A stretch of DNA of 64,000 nucleotides from Prosapia bicincta (GCA_036971475.1 JBAIZL010000002.1:167750214-167814213), one strand, 5' to 3'. Counted from the stretch's first letter, positions 23,714-36,323 are shown. Program-made: numbers and translations. Notes: a model not told the origin generated them from the sequence alone.

Positions 23714-23779
23714 TAAAAAATTGTATATTTGTGAGTTGTATATATTTTTATTATTTAATTATATAAATTAATGTACATG

Positions 23780-24437
23780 TAACACCTTATTTGTAAGAGT
23801 GTTACAAGTATTATATGCGAATTTTATATTGCTACCTTTAAACAATTTTGTGATATATTTTACTTCATTACCAAAAAATGTAAATGAAGTCCATATGACA
23901 TTTTCATCATTATTTTTGTAAATTAGATTATTATTTTATTTCTTTAAAATATTATAATTAAGTTTATCAACAGTTTTCTTTTTATAGCCATTCTCAATTG
24001 CAATTTGATAGATAATGTTTTTCTCTCTTACCTTGTTTTCATTATTCATAGGTATTTTATGTAATCTATATAATAAATTATATAATGCAGCCATTTTTTG
24101 ATTATTCGGATGGTTAGAATTATTAGGTATAATTTGGTTAGTTTGTGTCGGTTTACGATATATGTTAAATTCAAATTCATTAATATGTCTTATAATTGTT
24201 ATATCTAGAAAGTTGATCTTATTATTTTTCTCCATTTCATAAGTAAAATTAATATTTTTATTTATCATATTTATTTTATCTAAAATAGTTATTAAGGTTA
24301 TACCATTATTATTTTATACATACAAACCATCATCTACATATCTAAACCAATAACCGTTTCTATCAAATGTCTGTATAATTTTATTTATTTTATCATCTAT
24401 ATATTGTAAAAATATTTCAGATATTATATTTATCAAC
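23780..24437 (-). pseudogene. PLE-B: reverse transcriptase palm end, thumb and linker
   Basis: On the minus strand the fragment starts near the RT helix LINIISEIFLQYIDDKINKI (24440-24380). It then contains the catalytic block GYWFRYVDDGLYV (about 24353-24315). A frame shift follows. Next is FTYEMEKNNKINFLDITIIR and FNIYRKPTQTNQIIPNNSNH (24245-24120), which are standard PLE RT motifs, and the thumb to about 23936. After another break come the WTSFTFFGNEVKYITKLFK and IKFAYNTCNTL blocks (about 23890-23790), the start of the linker toward GIY-YIG. RT motifs A and B are missing because the opposite-strand PLE-B end is fused at about 24438. Confidence 0.88.
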
Positions 24438-24715
24438 ATAAATGAACAAATACAAGTAAAATCTAAATTTGATAATATATTCAGTGTTTGTAATGTTAGG
24501 GCAGCAAATAAAAAAAGTTTGAGCAACATTGTAATTGATTTGACATAACTATTTATTTGATCTAATTTGCACATAAGTTAATTTTAATTGTTTAATATTC
24601 CTGATGATGTTGGTACTGTTAGCCAACGAAAAGCTTTGAATTGTAAATTCAATTATAATTCTTGTCTTTGTATTTTGACTTTTGTTCTTTATTAATACAC
24701 AAGAATACATATTGC
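24438..24715 (+). pseudogene. PLE-B GIY-YIG C-terminus and 3' end, opposite strand
   Basis: Plus-strand reading starts abruptly with NINEQIQVKSKFDNIFSVCN, the same C-terminal block as at 21935-22010 but inverted, and ends with a stop near 24547. The 3' non-coding part to 24715 includes an intact-looking hammerhead-like motif and the terminal TATTTTGACTTTTGTTCTTT. The minus-strand open frame at 24314-24574 is a chimera of this antisense sequence and real RT. This is a 5'-truncated inverted PLE copy joined to an RT fragment. Confidence 0.85.
24597..24641 (+). ncRNA. Hammerhead-like motif of PLE-B (best conserved core)
   Basis: AUUC, CUGAUGA (consensus core), U, stem II GUUGG/CCAAC with a 10-nt loop, GAAAAGCUU with self-complementary AAGCUU as stem III, U at the cleavage position, then GAAU pairing with AUUC. 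All helices of a type I hammerhead can be drawn. The only odd base is the extra U before stem II. Confidence 0.62.
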
Positions 24716-25000
24716 GATATACATATTATAAAATATGTTTCATATATGGAGTATAAATGTTTTTGCGGAAATAAGAAATAGAAGTTTATCTAAGTATAAT
24801 TTTTTTAAAACCTATTTTTAATTTGCATAAAACTTGAACTAGTACATTTTTTTAACATAGAAACATGCCAAACCTATACAATAGAATAAAATATATGAAA
24901 TTAAAAGTTTAAAATGTCACTTGGATTGAAAATGAATTTATCCATAAAAATATCTCAATTATATTAGGTCTCAGCAATATGTTGTAGGTTACACTCGTAT

Positions 25001-25001
<1 letters not shown>

Positions 25002-25066
<65 letters not shown>
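25002..25066. repeat. (TA)n microsatellite
   Basis: About 64 bp of TA. Confidence 0.97.
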
Positions 25067-25069
<3 letters not shown>

Positions 25070-26293
25070 CAGTAAAAACAGTTAATATTGTGATAAGTCT
25101 TCTTGTAATAAATGAAAAAAATATTACGACTAACATGAAATTACAAAAATATAAAGTGCTAACTTTGGTTCAATGCACTTCAATCAGATGAGGGTTTTTT
25201 AACATTACGAGAGGGTTAAAAGGGAATTAAATCCCAAATTGAGGTCAAAAGCGACTGGGTGTAAAGTGGTGAGTAACATGAAAGGGATTTCGTATTGAGT
25301 TCCTGTAGCTACCATGGCAACCGAGAGTAAGGATCGATTCTGCGCAATCGATTTAATAGGCCTAACGTGCGACTCTGATTCGCGTATTGCTCTGCAATGC
25401 AGTAAACAATTAAATTTAATTAGGTTTTCGATATAATGATAATTTTTGTCAGCCTGGTACTTCTTATTTCATAATACTTTTAGTGGTGATAGATTTATGT
25501 TATGTTTTAATATCTTATAATTTAGGGAATTAATTGTCATTAAGGCAAAATAAAACTTTACAAAAATAGAATCTTATATTTGTAATACACATCTAATGCT
25601 AATAATATAAGATATTATATTCACTTTTGTAATCACCTATTTAAATGTGAATATTTTCTATAATTTATTTTTCTTTTTAAAACTAAAATACATTATAAAT
25701 CCATTCGTTATCTATTTATGTAGTAAACGCCAAACTCAAATATAATCTAAAAACTATGAGCTTTTAAGGAATTTAAAAAACTAAAAACATTAATATATTA
25801 AAATTACATAGCTTCAAATTTAACTTACAATTTAAATGTAACCTACTATTTGTTTACCAAAATTATTTTTTTCTCAAGCTTCCTAAAGTCTACTTACAGA
25901 AACAACTGAGTTACTCATAGTGTTCCTCGCATAATTCCAAGGAAACAAAGAAATATTAATTCAAGTAGGCTCCTACTAACACACTAATTCTACATAGAAC
26001 CTAACTCCAAGTAAAGTAACTAATTTGTACCATAGTTTAATTGGGTACAATAGCTATACAGTTTCAATATGCAATAGTGAGTCTACTGATAGTGCAGTAC
26101 CCATAACACATTAGGTATAGTTATTCTCTTTATTCAAAAGTAGTGACTTATGGGACTACTAAATCTGATTTACTCAAATCTGTTTTTATTTGTCCCATCA
26201 ACAGGAGTACCTAAAAAGAAAAAAACGATATTGCAGCGCTTGAGAGTATCGTTTTACTTAAAGTGTAATTTTAAAATATATTATATATGAGGA

Positions 26294-26296
<3 letters not shown>

Positions 26297-26342
<46 letters not shown>
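26297..26342. repeat. (TA)n microsatellite
   Basis: About 45 bp of TA. Confidence 0.97.
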
Positions 26343-26346
<4 letters not shown>

Positions 26347-29219
26347 TTTATTGTGAGCGCGCCCGTGTGTATGTGCTCTTCTGAGCTAAATCAGAATATA
26401 CGCTAATGAGAAAATCTGCCAGGGAACCAGTGACTGGACTTTGACTACGTTAACAAAGTCGGACGTTAATGTGTTAAAAGCAAATTATCACTTAGACAAC
26501 CATAGGCATTTTATTGTGATAAGCGGACGAACTGTTAGAATAACGCAAGAGTAGAAAAATCGATTAAATACACTATAAAAAAGCTATTTAAAAACAGATG
26601 GATGTCCATTATTAGAAAGAGAAAGAGGAAACAGGACACCTGCAACCGTATGATGTAAGGAGTAAAGGCTGATTAGTGGAGAAAAGCAAATTAAGGGATA
26701 GAAAAATGCCCATACCCTAAGGGAGGTTAAAACTGAAAAACGGCGACATGAGAGGCAAAAAATTAATTTTTAAAGCAGTGAGTGCTTAGTAGAATTATGG
26801 ACGATTAAGGGGATAAGTGTTGACGAAAACATGTAATGAATATTTTCCCGAAGTGAGTTTTAAGGGTACGTCCCCTAAATCTGAACTATCACCATCTGTG
26901 TTAAAAGAGGTATTTGATGACAATTCTTTGAAATACGTGTCGCATAAAGCTACATAAGTATTTAATTATAAAAAGAGGTTTAAAGGCAAATAATGAACTG
27001 AGAGTACGTAAGCGTAAAGTGTTTATAATTACAAAATAAAATTTGAGAACAGTAAAATAAAATTTAGTAAAATAATCAAATACAATTTATAAATCTATTC
27101 AGAAATTAAAATACGAGAATTACTCAAAAAAAAAACTATTCTACAAATATCTTAAATAAAACATAACACTTCAAGCGAAAAGACAAAGTAATCATCCAGC
27201 GCAACAATAGATTTAATAACTAAAGGCTTTTTAAAAATTATCTTAAATATAAATTTAATAATACATAAAGCTTCAAGAGATAAAATAAATAAATCATTGA
27301 GTGCAAGCAAACCACCAAGGACTTACGTGGAACAAGAGAGAGATGCTACACCATGGTTGTCCAAAAAACACCAGTTCGAGGACCGAAGATCACTACGACT
27401 GATCTGTGAGAGAGAAGAAAGAACATCCCATGAGAAACTGAACTGGCAATAACAAGTTAGAACTGTTTTAATCAACTTGATATCTTTAAATTTTTGAATA
27501 AATTATTGAAATTAAAATTTTAAAATTAATAAATAAACTTTTGATAATAAAATTTTAAAATATAAATGTGTTTAAAGTAAATTATAGGCTATTATGGAAT
27601 TGTTTAAAATAACCATAGAAAATTTTAATTGATTATAAAATCTGTTTATTGACATTCATAAGGCAATATTTGAAAGTAAACTGGAGTTTTAATATTGACT
27701 TTAAATGAAAATAATAAACGCAATAATTTAAAGCGTTGAAATAATACGAAAACCATTTTTGAGTAGATATAAAAAATATTCATTCATTTTTTATAATAAA
27801 TTTATGTGGTTAATTGGTAATGATTTTGTTTATATTTTATTTTGTGATGAATTTAAAAAATTAATAGAAATTAATTAATGAAGTCAATAAATAGGTAGAT
27901 AAAGTGAAAAAAAACTCAGGTAAAATATTCTTGGAAACGTAATTTTAAAAGGAATTGTAAAAATAAAACTTGTTATAGAAGTAAATTGAACTTTGGTATG
28001 ACAAGTTGAAATAATATTGGAATTCATTACCATTATTTTAACTAAATTTATATAATATATTTATTTAAAATTAAATTGAAATAAATTAAATTTCGATTTC
28101 CTAAAGTAATTGGAGTTTAATAATAAATCTAATATAAAATATATTAATATGTTTGGAGAAGTAATGATATAACTAAATAGTCAAATGAAATTACATCACA
28201 TCAGCAAATGGCAAGTATTTTAAAATATACCTTGTGCAGTATTGTATATGTTTATTGTTTGTAAAAGTATTTATCAATGTAATTACTTAGATAACTGCCA
28301 TCAATTTATATTTAAAATGGATTTCTAAAGAATCTTACCATCTTAGAAGATCTGCAGTCACAGCAAGGGGACGTGCAAAATATGATCATGTTTAAGTTAC
28401 CTTCTTTAGAGGCTCCTGTATTCTTTAAACATGATCTGCCAGTAGAACGCGTCTCTGGACTTCATTACAAAAACCAAAATTTTAGAATAGCTCAATACAT
28501 TTGTTCTCAGGAGAGAACTCGTTAGAAGAAACGGCTCAGAATTTTATATATATTTATAATATAATGAAATTTAATTAAAATTGTGATTTGATTTAATAAT
28601 CATTATTTATTAGTTGAAAAAACTAAAAGTTTTATTTGTTGTTCGACACAGCATAAATTTAAATACCAAAAGTTTTTATAACACATTTAATTACTTGTTT
28701 TTAAAAATAAAGCTAAATATATTTCCAACTAAAATACATTTGACTCTCTCTTTACTATTTTTTAGACTTCCTCATAATCACAAATAAATGCTTAACTTTT
28801 TCCTATATTTTATATATTTAATTTCTACATTTTTTATGTAATTCATTAAATACATTTACATACTTAAACAAAAAATCTTTCCAAATTTAACAAAATAAAA
28901 TTGTTATCATTTGACTTTAAGATTGAATTGGTAAATTTTACATTTTATAACAAATAATTTTAAAATTTGTATACTTCTATAAATCTGGTCTTCCTGAAAA
29001 TGATTGGCTTATGGCCAAATCCACTTTGTGAATTAAATATTTATTATTCATTACTTAAGCATTTTTATTATACAAATTAATTTTACTGCATTTAATATTT
29101 ATTTAAAAATTCAACATAGGGTGCAGTCATTGTTTAATTTTTATTGATAATTTTGAATTTAATATTTTTAACTTAATAAATTGGAAGTTATTTAATATAA
29201 TAGAGAAAATGACTTGCCA

Positions 29220-29600
29220 AGAATTTCCCTAACGGTCCTAGAGCCTTCTCGTCTTGATTCCGGGTCCCTGGACCTTGGAAGTAGCTATCCTTGGTAAGTC
29301 GATGGAAGTCCTTCTTCATTCTCCTGATGTGCACGTCCCGGAGGCTGGGTCTGTAGCCCCCGTCCGAGGATCGAATTTAGACGTCAGAAACGTAGATTTT
29401 TGGTTCCATATTTCCTATAGTGGTTGTCCTAGGCGCGGACCGGCATAGTGACCGTTAGCACCTCGTATTAAATATTTTTCACAGACTGCCTTACAGGTCC
29501 ATAAGTTCCTGTTTTTATTGCGGCTATGTAACCCCTCCCCATCCGCTCTTAGCTTGTCGCTATCTCCATGCATTTTTTTTACGGGCGGGTTGGACAACGT
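29220..29600. other. GC-richer island, unrecognised
   Basis: Clearly higher GC than the surroundings. Open frames on both strands (29254-29448 plus, 29415-29597 minus) overlap and have no recognisable motifs. It may be part of an old transposon or a non-coding exon. Confidence 0.35.
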
Positions 29601-30032
29601 ATTCGATTAAACCTGCATAATTTTGTTATCGGTTTTGGAATACTGATAAATGTATATTTCTTTAAAATGGCTGTAACTTTTTTGTTATTTAAGTTTTTAG
29701 ATCTGGTTTACCCTATTATTCTTATTGGATTTTGCTGGTCATTTCAAAATGTCAGTGATAGGTCACTACGTGGCCTAGTTCTCAAGTTAGCATTTTTCAG
29801 CACTTAGAAAATTTTCACTGAACTCCCGTTTGTCAAATTTAGTTAGTTATTACAATTTTATTTAATTTTAATTTGTCTTAATAATACATATTCAAGATTT
29901 CACTGGCTTTTACACTCTTTAAATCGTTTCATTATACAATAAATTAAAACCTCTTTATTTAATTATTAAATTTGTTATTAAAAAATTTAAAATTATTATT
30001 TTCACAATTTGAACGCCCATTTTGACCGTTAC

Positions 30033-30082
30033 AGTGTGTGTGTGTGTGTGTGTGTGTGTGAGTGAGTGTGTGTCTGTGTGTA
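30033..30082. repeat. (GT)n microsatellite
   Basis: About 50 bp of interrupted GT. Confidence 0.95.
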
Positions 30083-31575
30083 ATATGAAAGCAATTATTA
30101 CTTCTTTTAAGAAGTTAATACTGGCATCTATAATTTATTTACATTGGAGGATAACAATTTATTTTAAAAATTGTGATCAAAACAGGATTTTCTAGACATG
30201 TAAAAATATATTCTAAATCCTTCGGTAACGAATAAACCGCGATTATAATCCCGCAAATAACCGCGATTCCTTAAACTCCCAAACTGTTTGCGTAGTAGAT
30301 TCGTAAAATTCACTTTACAAAGCTGAGTAAAAGTTTCATTTGCATAACGTCGAAACATTTATTCACGATAATTCTTTATCGTCATTTTACTTTTATTTGT
30401 TGTACTGAATTCAGGTAGATGTGTACACTAATTAATGTAACACGCACATACACTGCAACGGATATGCCCTACTTTTTATTTGTCCTTAATAATATATTTT
30501 TTTAATAAATATTTGTCAATAAACATTTTATAAAGTTTTCCTAAATATTATTTATTTATGTCTCACTTATTTATGTCAATTTAAAACATATTTTAAAGAC
30601 AAAACGTATTTAAAGTTATCTTAATCAATCATTTTTACATTATGTAAACGCTTCAACGAACTAAAGCACTACAAAATCAAGAGTTATTAAAAGTATTCAA
30701 CAATGGGTGTCTTACAAAGTTGCGTTTAGGGCCAAATCTTTTTGTAAAAATGGTCCTTTTTTAATTTAAAAATAAGAGTTTTGGAAACGTATTGTAGTAC
30801 TGATTGCTCTGATTTGTCTTTGTGGTAATGTATTTCGGGATCGACATCTCTTTCGTCCTGTTTTATCCTGTCTGTAGAGGCTGGACTCATCTGGCGTGTA
30901 CTGGAAAGCCTCAAATACTTCATCATCTCTATTTGACCGCGTGATTTTTAATTGGCTTTTTTTGTCTTTCGGTATTTTCAATTTAAATTGAAGAACGCAT
31001 TTAAAAGTTTTACTGAAAATTATGTTGAAAATTTTATTTTTGAATATAGTTACGTTACTCTTTAAATTTTTTTTCCGGGCGGAACACTCGAAAAAACCGA
31101 TTCCTTGATATGTTACTTGGTAGAACTAAAAATTGGATTCTTATTCTGCCAAGGTTTCTTTCTGCATATGATTCCGCTCTTGATTCATTTGTTTAACTGG
31201 CGACTTTTATAAGACTGTCCTCGAATTCAACCTTATTCCCACTGTAGCGTTTATCTTTTTGATTATGTTCCCACCTATCAGTATGTACTATCTGCCGACA
31301 TCTTCCGTTGCTAGCCGCACACTGTTATATCAATTATCTTTATAGACATTTATTTCATTATTTACTAATTGTATTTCTATTGGTTTCAACAATTGTATGT
31401 TACAATTTTTACAAATTTGGGTTTACTATACATTTTATTCGGGTTATTATACATTTTGTTTACATTGATGAGTTATACTCGTTATAACTATAGTTTTAAA
31501 TATTTTAAATATATTTTGTCTTTATAAATTTAATTTTGAAATTTATAAGCTTCAAATGGCATTACTTCTCCCTTA

Positions 31576-31601
31576 AACACACACACACACACACACACAG
31601 A
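31576..31601. repeat. (CA)n microsatellite
   Basis: Short CA run. Confidence 0.9.
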
Positions 31602-32884
31602 CAGCAACCTCAACATTGGTCGTTGGAAACATTGGAAATAGTATAGAACACGGAATAGGCAATACAAATTAATATTACCACAAATTAAACAAAATAGGAC
31701 AGGCTTGACTAGAAATAAACAGACAACAAAACTAAAACTTACTAAATTTAAAATTAACTTATTAACATTTTTTTAGAATGTTAAACTAGTCTAAATAGAG
31801 GTGAAAGAGATAGAGGTAAATAGAGTTTAAATAAGTAGCCTAAGTCCCGAGGAAAAAACGATTGAAAAATAATAGTCTCAAAAATAGTTTTAAAACAAAT
31901 AACGTCACATATAACGTAACCTTGGTAAATTGGTATTATTATGTAAAGTATGTAAAATATGTTAAAAAATAATTAAAACATTAAACTTATAATATATGTT
32001 TATTTTACTAAACTTTCATAATTATTCTAAGAACATCTGTAGTAAACATAGAAACAGTTATTAACATACTTTATTGACTTCTATTAACAACCACATCAGG
32101 CAAATTCAAATATAACAGTTTATCATATTATTTTGATAGTTTTGATTGTTTATTTTAGTTACTAAATTGACTTAAAAGTGTGTCTAAGATAATATCAAGA
32201 TCTATGCCAACAAAATTTAGATACGTATATAATATATAAACTTTAGTTACAGTAGATTATAAAACGTAATAACCTCTTGCCAGTGGCATTGTCTCGCAAT
32301 AATGTAGAAATAAAGAAAGTAAACCACAATATATATGTATGCGAGGGTAGTAGCATCAATGCCGCTATTTTTTACTTTCTCGTTTTATTTCGCTAAAAGA
32401 AGGAAACAACTATAACGATGCAATTTGGGTATAGGGCAACACTTTATATTTTATTGTATCACAGCAATAAACACCCCAACCTGATATTCGAGGTTTTATG
32501 ATGCCTTAAATTACCAGGGTATTGGGCTATTTATAGTGGGGTTGCTGACTAAAATCTCCATGGGATACGTGTGTTATGGGAAAATCGTAACACATATCAT
32601 ATTAAGGAAAGCCTTAATACCAAGTAACTTGAGAAGAATCTTACGAAAGGTTAAACATTTGACTCATATCAAAAAATCCATTTAAGAGTTTCCTTTGTTT
32701 ATTTTTTTACCATTATTTATTTTTTTAGGAGATCCAACGTACAATTTCATTAAAAATAGGTTTTTTGGTTTTTTTGTTAGATTTTAAAAGTTAGTTTTCT
32801 TACTATAATATTTTATAAAATAAAGTAGTAGAAACTACATTTTGTTTTGCTTTATTTATTGTAATTAAATTAAATATATACATG

Positions 32885-32886
<2 letters not shown>

Positions 32887-32949
<63 letters not shown>
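32887..32949. repeat. (TA)n microsatellite
   Basis: About 62 bp of TA. Confidence 0.97.
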
Positions 32950-32951
<2 letters not shown>

Positions 32952-34157
32952 CCTTCATTAAAAGTAATAAACACATTTGTAAATTGTTTCTTGTGAGTAT
33001 TTTGTATGAAAAGTAATACAAGGAAGTATTTATATCAAAGTCGAGGAATTAGAGCTTTTTATACGGTTAATACAATATATAATTCTAGAATAATCGTTGA
33101 AAAAACTTTATTTCGTTATTGTTAAATTTGAATAAAAATTTTGTGTATTTATTAATAATTACTCTGAAGATATATCCATTTGTAAACAGTTGTGGAGTAC
33201 GTGTTATGTGACATAAGGTAGATAATTACATTGTAAATTATCACAATGTGATGTTCCACGAAGAAACCCTTTGCCTGCTGACGGGACTTTCACGTCCCGT
33301 GACTTTAATACCCTGTAGAATGTAGAGAAAATTGTGGCCTTCAAATGCTGACGGATTTTCTACGTGTTAATTGTATAAACAATACGAGCATTGATTATGA
33401 TTAGTTCTCAGTCTAAAAACAACATGCGCTAAATTTCCTATAGAAACATCAGTCCGCCATCAAGAGTTGATTTGACTCGCAATTGAATAAGTGTTATTGT
33501 GTTTTGAAAATACGCTTCCTCTTTAATTATTTAGAAGAAAATTTGTTAATATATAGTTTTGAAATAATATTTGTAATATTGTAGTTTTTATTGTTTTCTT
33601 GAGAAGATAATTACCGAAATGTACCCCGGACTCTCTTTGCTGACAAGGTATGTTTATCATAACCTATAAGCTTTCGTAACCTCACTTAGTTTCAAAAGTA
33701 CAGTTTTTCAACAGTTTTATGTTGTTAAGTGACAGTATTATGAGTGGATAAGTGTATTTGTGTTGAAAAGTTAATACATTATTATATTATTATTTGAGTT
33801 TGATTAAAAAAGTCATCAAATGAACCTATGTCATTAGAGTTGATTGAAAAATATCTAAATGAAGATATTCTTGATATAAACTGCGCATCAAATATTGATT
33901 GTGATGATAATGAAGATAAAGATCTTAGACCAATATCACCACTAAATAATTTTGAAAACACCATCACGACAAATTCTACTTAAGTGCAAAGAGAAGCTGC
34001 AGACATCAACACCAGGTAAACAAATTGCCTTTATATACAACTCTGGCATACATAATAATTTCTTTTATTTCATTTTAAGAATTTCGTCTTGTCACGTTGC
34101 TCTTGTACATTGTGAAACAGTTAACGTAAGTAAAATCATTTATACAAACACACACAC

Positions 34158-34159
<2 letters not shown>

Positions 34160-34212
<53 letters not shown>
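34160..34212. repeat. (TA)n microsatellite inside piggyBac intron 1
   Basis: About 52 bp of TA within the predicted 34016-34434 intron. Confidence 0.97.
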
Positions 34213-34218
<6 letters not shown>

Positions 34219-35400
34219 TGTTGATAGATAGATATATAGGTATATTTGTATCGTATTGTGTTTTAAATTACTTTGAATTTGTTCACAGTAATGTTATATA
34301 AATATGACATAAACTCTATTCATTTGAAAATGTTCAATTTTTTTCAAATAAAATAGTACAGTATCTCAATCTGTAAATCATTTAACATTTTGCCATTTTT
34401 TTATAATTATCAAGATTTATACATTCTATTTCAGATGTTGTTGACAACTTTCCTCAACTTTTGGCATCAACCAGTCAGCCGTCGTCCAGTGTCCCCTCAA
34501 TACGACCCAAAGTAAATCAATTGGAACCGAACAGGAAGTGGACAAAGAAGGAACCAGATACACAAATGACCCAACGACATTCCAGCAACAGAAGGTAACA
34601 GACAGTAGCTTCATGTAAAATTGACATATTCTCATACTTCTAAATGGAGATGTAATTTTACTGAAACTTTAGTCTGGTTATAATTATTACTTTTATAATA
34701 TTTATTATTTTTCCAAAACGATTGCTCAGCGTACTTGGCACTTGTAAGACGGCAACAGACATTTTTGTGAAACTAAATTACATGTATCTTGTATATAATT
34801 GTATTCCAATCTAATTGATATGCAACATAAAAGGTCCAAAATCTTCATTTGACCGAAAATGAATTTTTGTGATGGGATACCATTAATTACCATCAAAACA
34901 TAGTTATTGGTCAAATGATATAGACTTGCGTTTGCCAGTTATAGCTGACACAATGCCAAAAGCTCGTTTTAATGACAGTTTGGTATTCCTGTACGTTATT
35001 GATAATAATCAGATACTATATAATTGCAAAGACAAATTGTGGAAATGGAGAGCTATGATTGATAGAGTAAATCACTCCTTTTTTGATTCATATGATGGGA
35101 CTAAACAGGTCAGTGTTGCTGAGTCTATAGTGTTGTTCAAATGTAGGTGTTCATTGAAGCAATACAACCCAATGAAGCCTATTAAACGAGGGTATAAATT
35201 GTTGGAGTGTCTCAGAATTGAGGGGTTCTATTTAAAGTTTTGACATTTACCAATGTAAAACTGAACAATTGGCAAATGGATTGAAAGATATTTTGCTTGG
35301 TGAACATGGAGTTCTTAACTTGACTAAAACGTTCTGGGGCTCTGAATGAATTGTGTGTTTTGACAATTTTTTTAGCTCTGTAGTTTATTAAAAAAGGAAA

Positions 35401-35655
35401 AATTAAAAGTGGAAAATTTACTGGTTTATAGTACAATTCGTCACAACCGTAGGTGTTTACCCAGTAGTATTATTCCAGACACAAAAATTAAAAGTGGAAA
35501 ATTTACTGGTTTGTAGTACAATTCGTCACAACCGTAGGTGTTTACCCAGTAGTATTATTCCAGACAAAAAAATTAAAAGTGGAAAATTTACTGGTTTATA
35601 GTACAATTCGTCACAACCGTAGGTGTTTACCCAGTAGTATTATTCCAGACAAAAA
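35401..35655 (+). repeat. 85-bp tandem triplication inside the transposase
   Basis: Three copies starting at 35401, 35486 and 35571 begin AATTAAAAGTGGAAAATTTA and are nearly identical. A fourth partial start is at 35656. Since 85 is not a multiple of three, each extra copy shifts the frame. The unit covers the conserved TIRHNRRCLPSSI block. Confidence 0.97.
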
Positions 35656-36323
35656 AATTAAAAGAGGGTATAATTAACGAATATCAGACTTAGCAATATC
35701 ATTTTTCAAATGGCATGATAACAAAGCCATCGACATTATCTCTAATTATCATAGCACAGAAAAAGATGAGGTGTTACGAATACAGAATGATGGCTCGAGA
35801 AAGAATGTACCTTGTCCGACAGTTGTTAGGGACTACAATCAATTTACGGGCGGCGTTGATCAAGCGGACAGATACCGTGCTTTTATGGAGTTGATAGGAA
35901 GTCAAAGAAATGGTGGCACCGGATATTTGTTTTTGCAACCATGGATATTGCATTTGTAAATGCATATATAATTTATTGCCTAATGCTCAAAAAACAACTC
36001 TGTAAGAAGTTCTTCAGCAGATTGGAATGGGCTTGATTGCAGCAAACCATGACAATAAACGAAAAGGTCAAAATAGATCCTCCGAGACACCACTACTAGC
36101 AGGATCATTTAAGAAAAGAAGTAAATTCGGTTACTCAGTTGTTAAGGATGGGTGATTGGGAAATTTGTGTGGCCATTGTCCACAGTTCACAAATAAACGT
36201 GGCAGATGTGAATTGTGTAGCATGAACAAGTTGGAATCAAAGCCAATTTCAATCTGTTTGTTATGTAATGTACATTTGTATTGCAATAAAAAAAAAACTG
36301 TTTTGCGAAGTACCATGATATAG

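Larger units (their letters stand above)
23449..23763. repeat. Large perfect palindrome (arms about 145 bp) of PLE-type ends
   Basis: The left arm (23452-23596) is the exact reverse complement of the right arm (23616-23760) as far as I can check by eye, with a 19-bp centre and a few extra matching bases outside. Each arm carries an outward-facing hammerhead-like motif. Two PLE pseudo-LTRs joined head to head would give this structure. Confidence 0.93.
22386..23775. other. Sequence interrupting PLE-B between RT and GIY-YIG
   Basis: The PLE-B coding sequence breaks off at both sides. The flanking coding pieces overlap in a similar AACAC...AATAAGGT-like string (about 22379-22404 and 23785-23805, read on the minus strand). 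This may be a diverged target duplication, or the meeting of two element copies. Inside there is a palindrome at 23449-23763 and a GC-richer part near 23080-23310 with an unrecognised 74-codon frame. No transposase is recognised. Confidence 0.5.
24716..29219. other. Long AT-rich intergenic region, no gene recognised
   Basis: Holds (TA)n tracts at 25002-25066 and 26297-26342. A stop-free stretch at about 28312-28525 (plus strand, about 70 codons, including SLEAPVFFKHDLP) has no ATG at its start and no family match. Parts of 26345-26860 and 27290-27470 are less AT-rich but unrecognised. Confidence 0.45.
29601..33267. other. Intergenic AT-rich sequence with simple repeats
   Basis: Contains (GT)n at 30033-30082, (CA)n at 31576-31601 and (TA)n at 32887-32949. 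Short open frames (29568-29807, 30164-30358, 30726-30981) show no recognisable domain. Confidence 0.5.
33829..36323 (+). pseudogene. piggyBac transposase, intron-containing, inactivated
   Basis: It starts with an ATG at 33829 and an acidic N-terminus (IEKYLNEDILDINC). After a frame change an exon appears to end at 34015 before GTAAAC. A second exon runs 34435-34594 (VVDNFPQLLASTSQPSSSVP) from TTTCAG to GTAACA. The core follows: MGYH-stop-LPSKHSYWSNDIDLRLP (34870-34940), ARFNDSLVF, SLKQYNPMKPIKRGYKLLE (about 35150-35205), the DDE-region VCFDNFFSS (about 35350-35375), and TIRHNRRCLPSSIIPD inside the 85-bp triplicate. Next are FFKWHDNKAIDIISNYHSTE, then DGSRKNVPCPTVVRDYNQFT with GGVDQAD (35790-35870). 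The C-terminal Cys-rich finger (HCPQ..CELC..CLLCNVHLYC..CFAKYHDI) ends at the stop at 36321-36323. Multiple stops and frameshifts inactivate it. Confidence 0.9.

Noticed and set aside
24314..24574. Single 86-codon reverse transcriptase frame
   Set aside because: Only its C-terminal half is RT; the N-terminal half is antisense to the inverted PLE-B GIY-YIG end.
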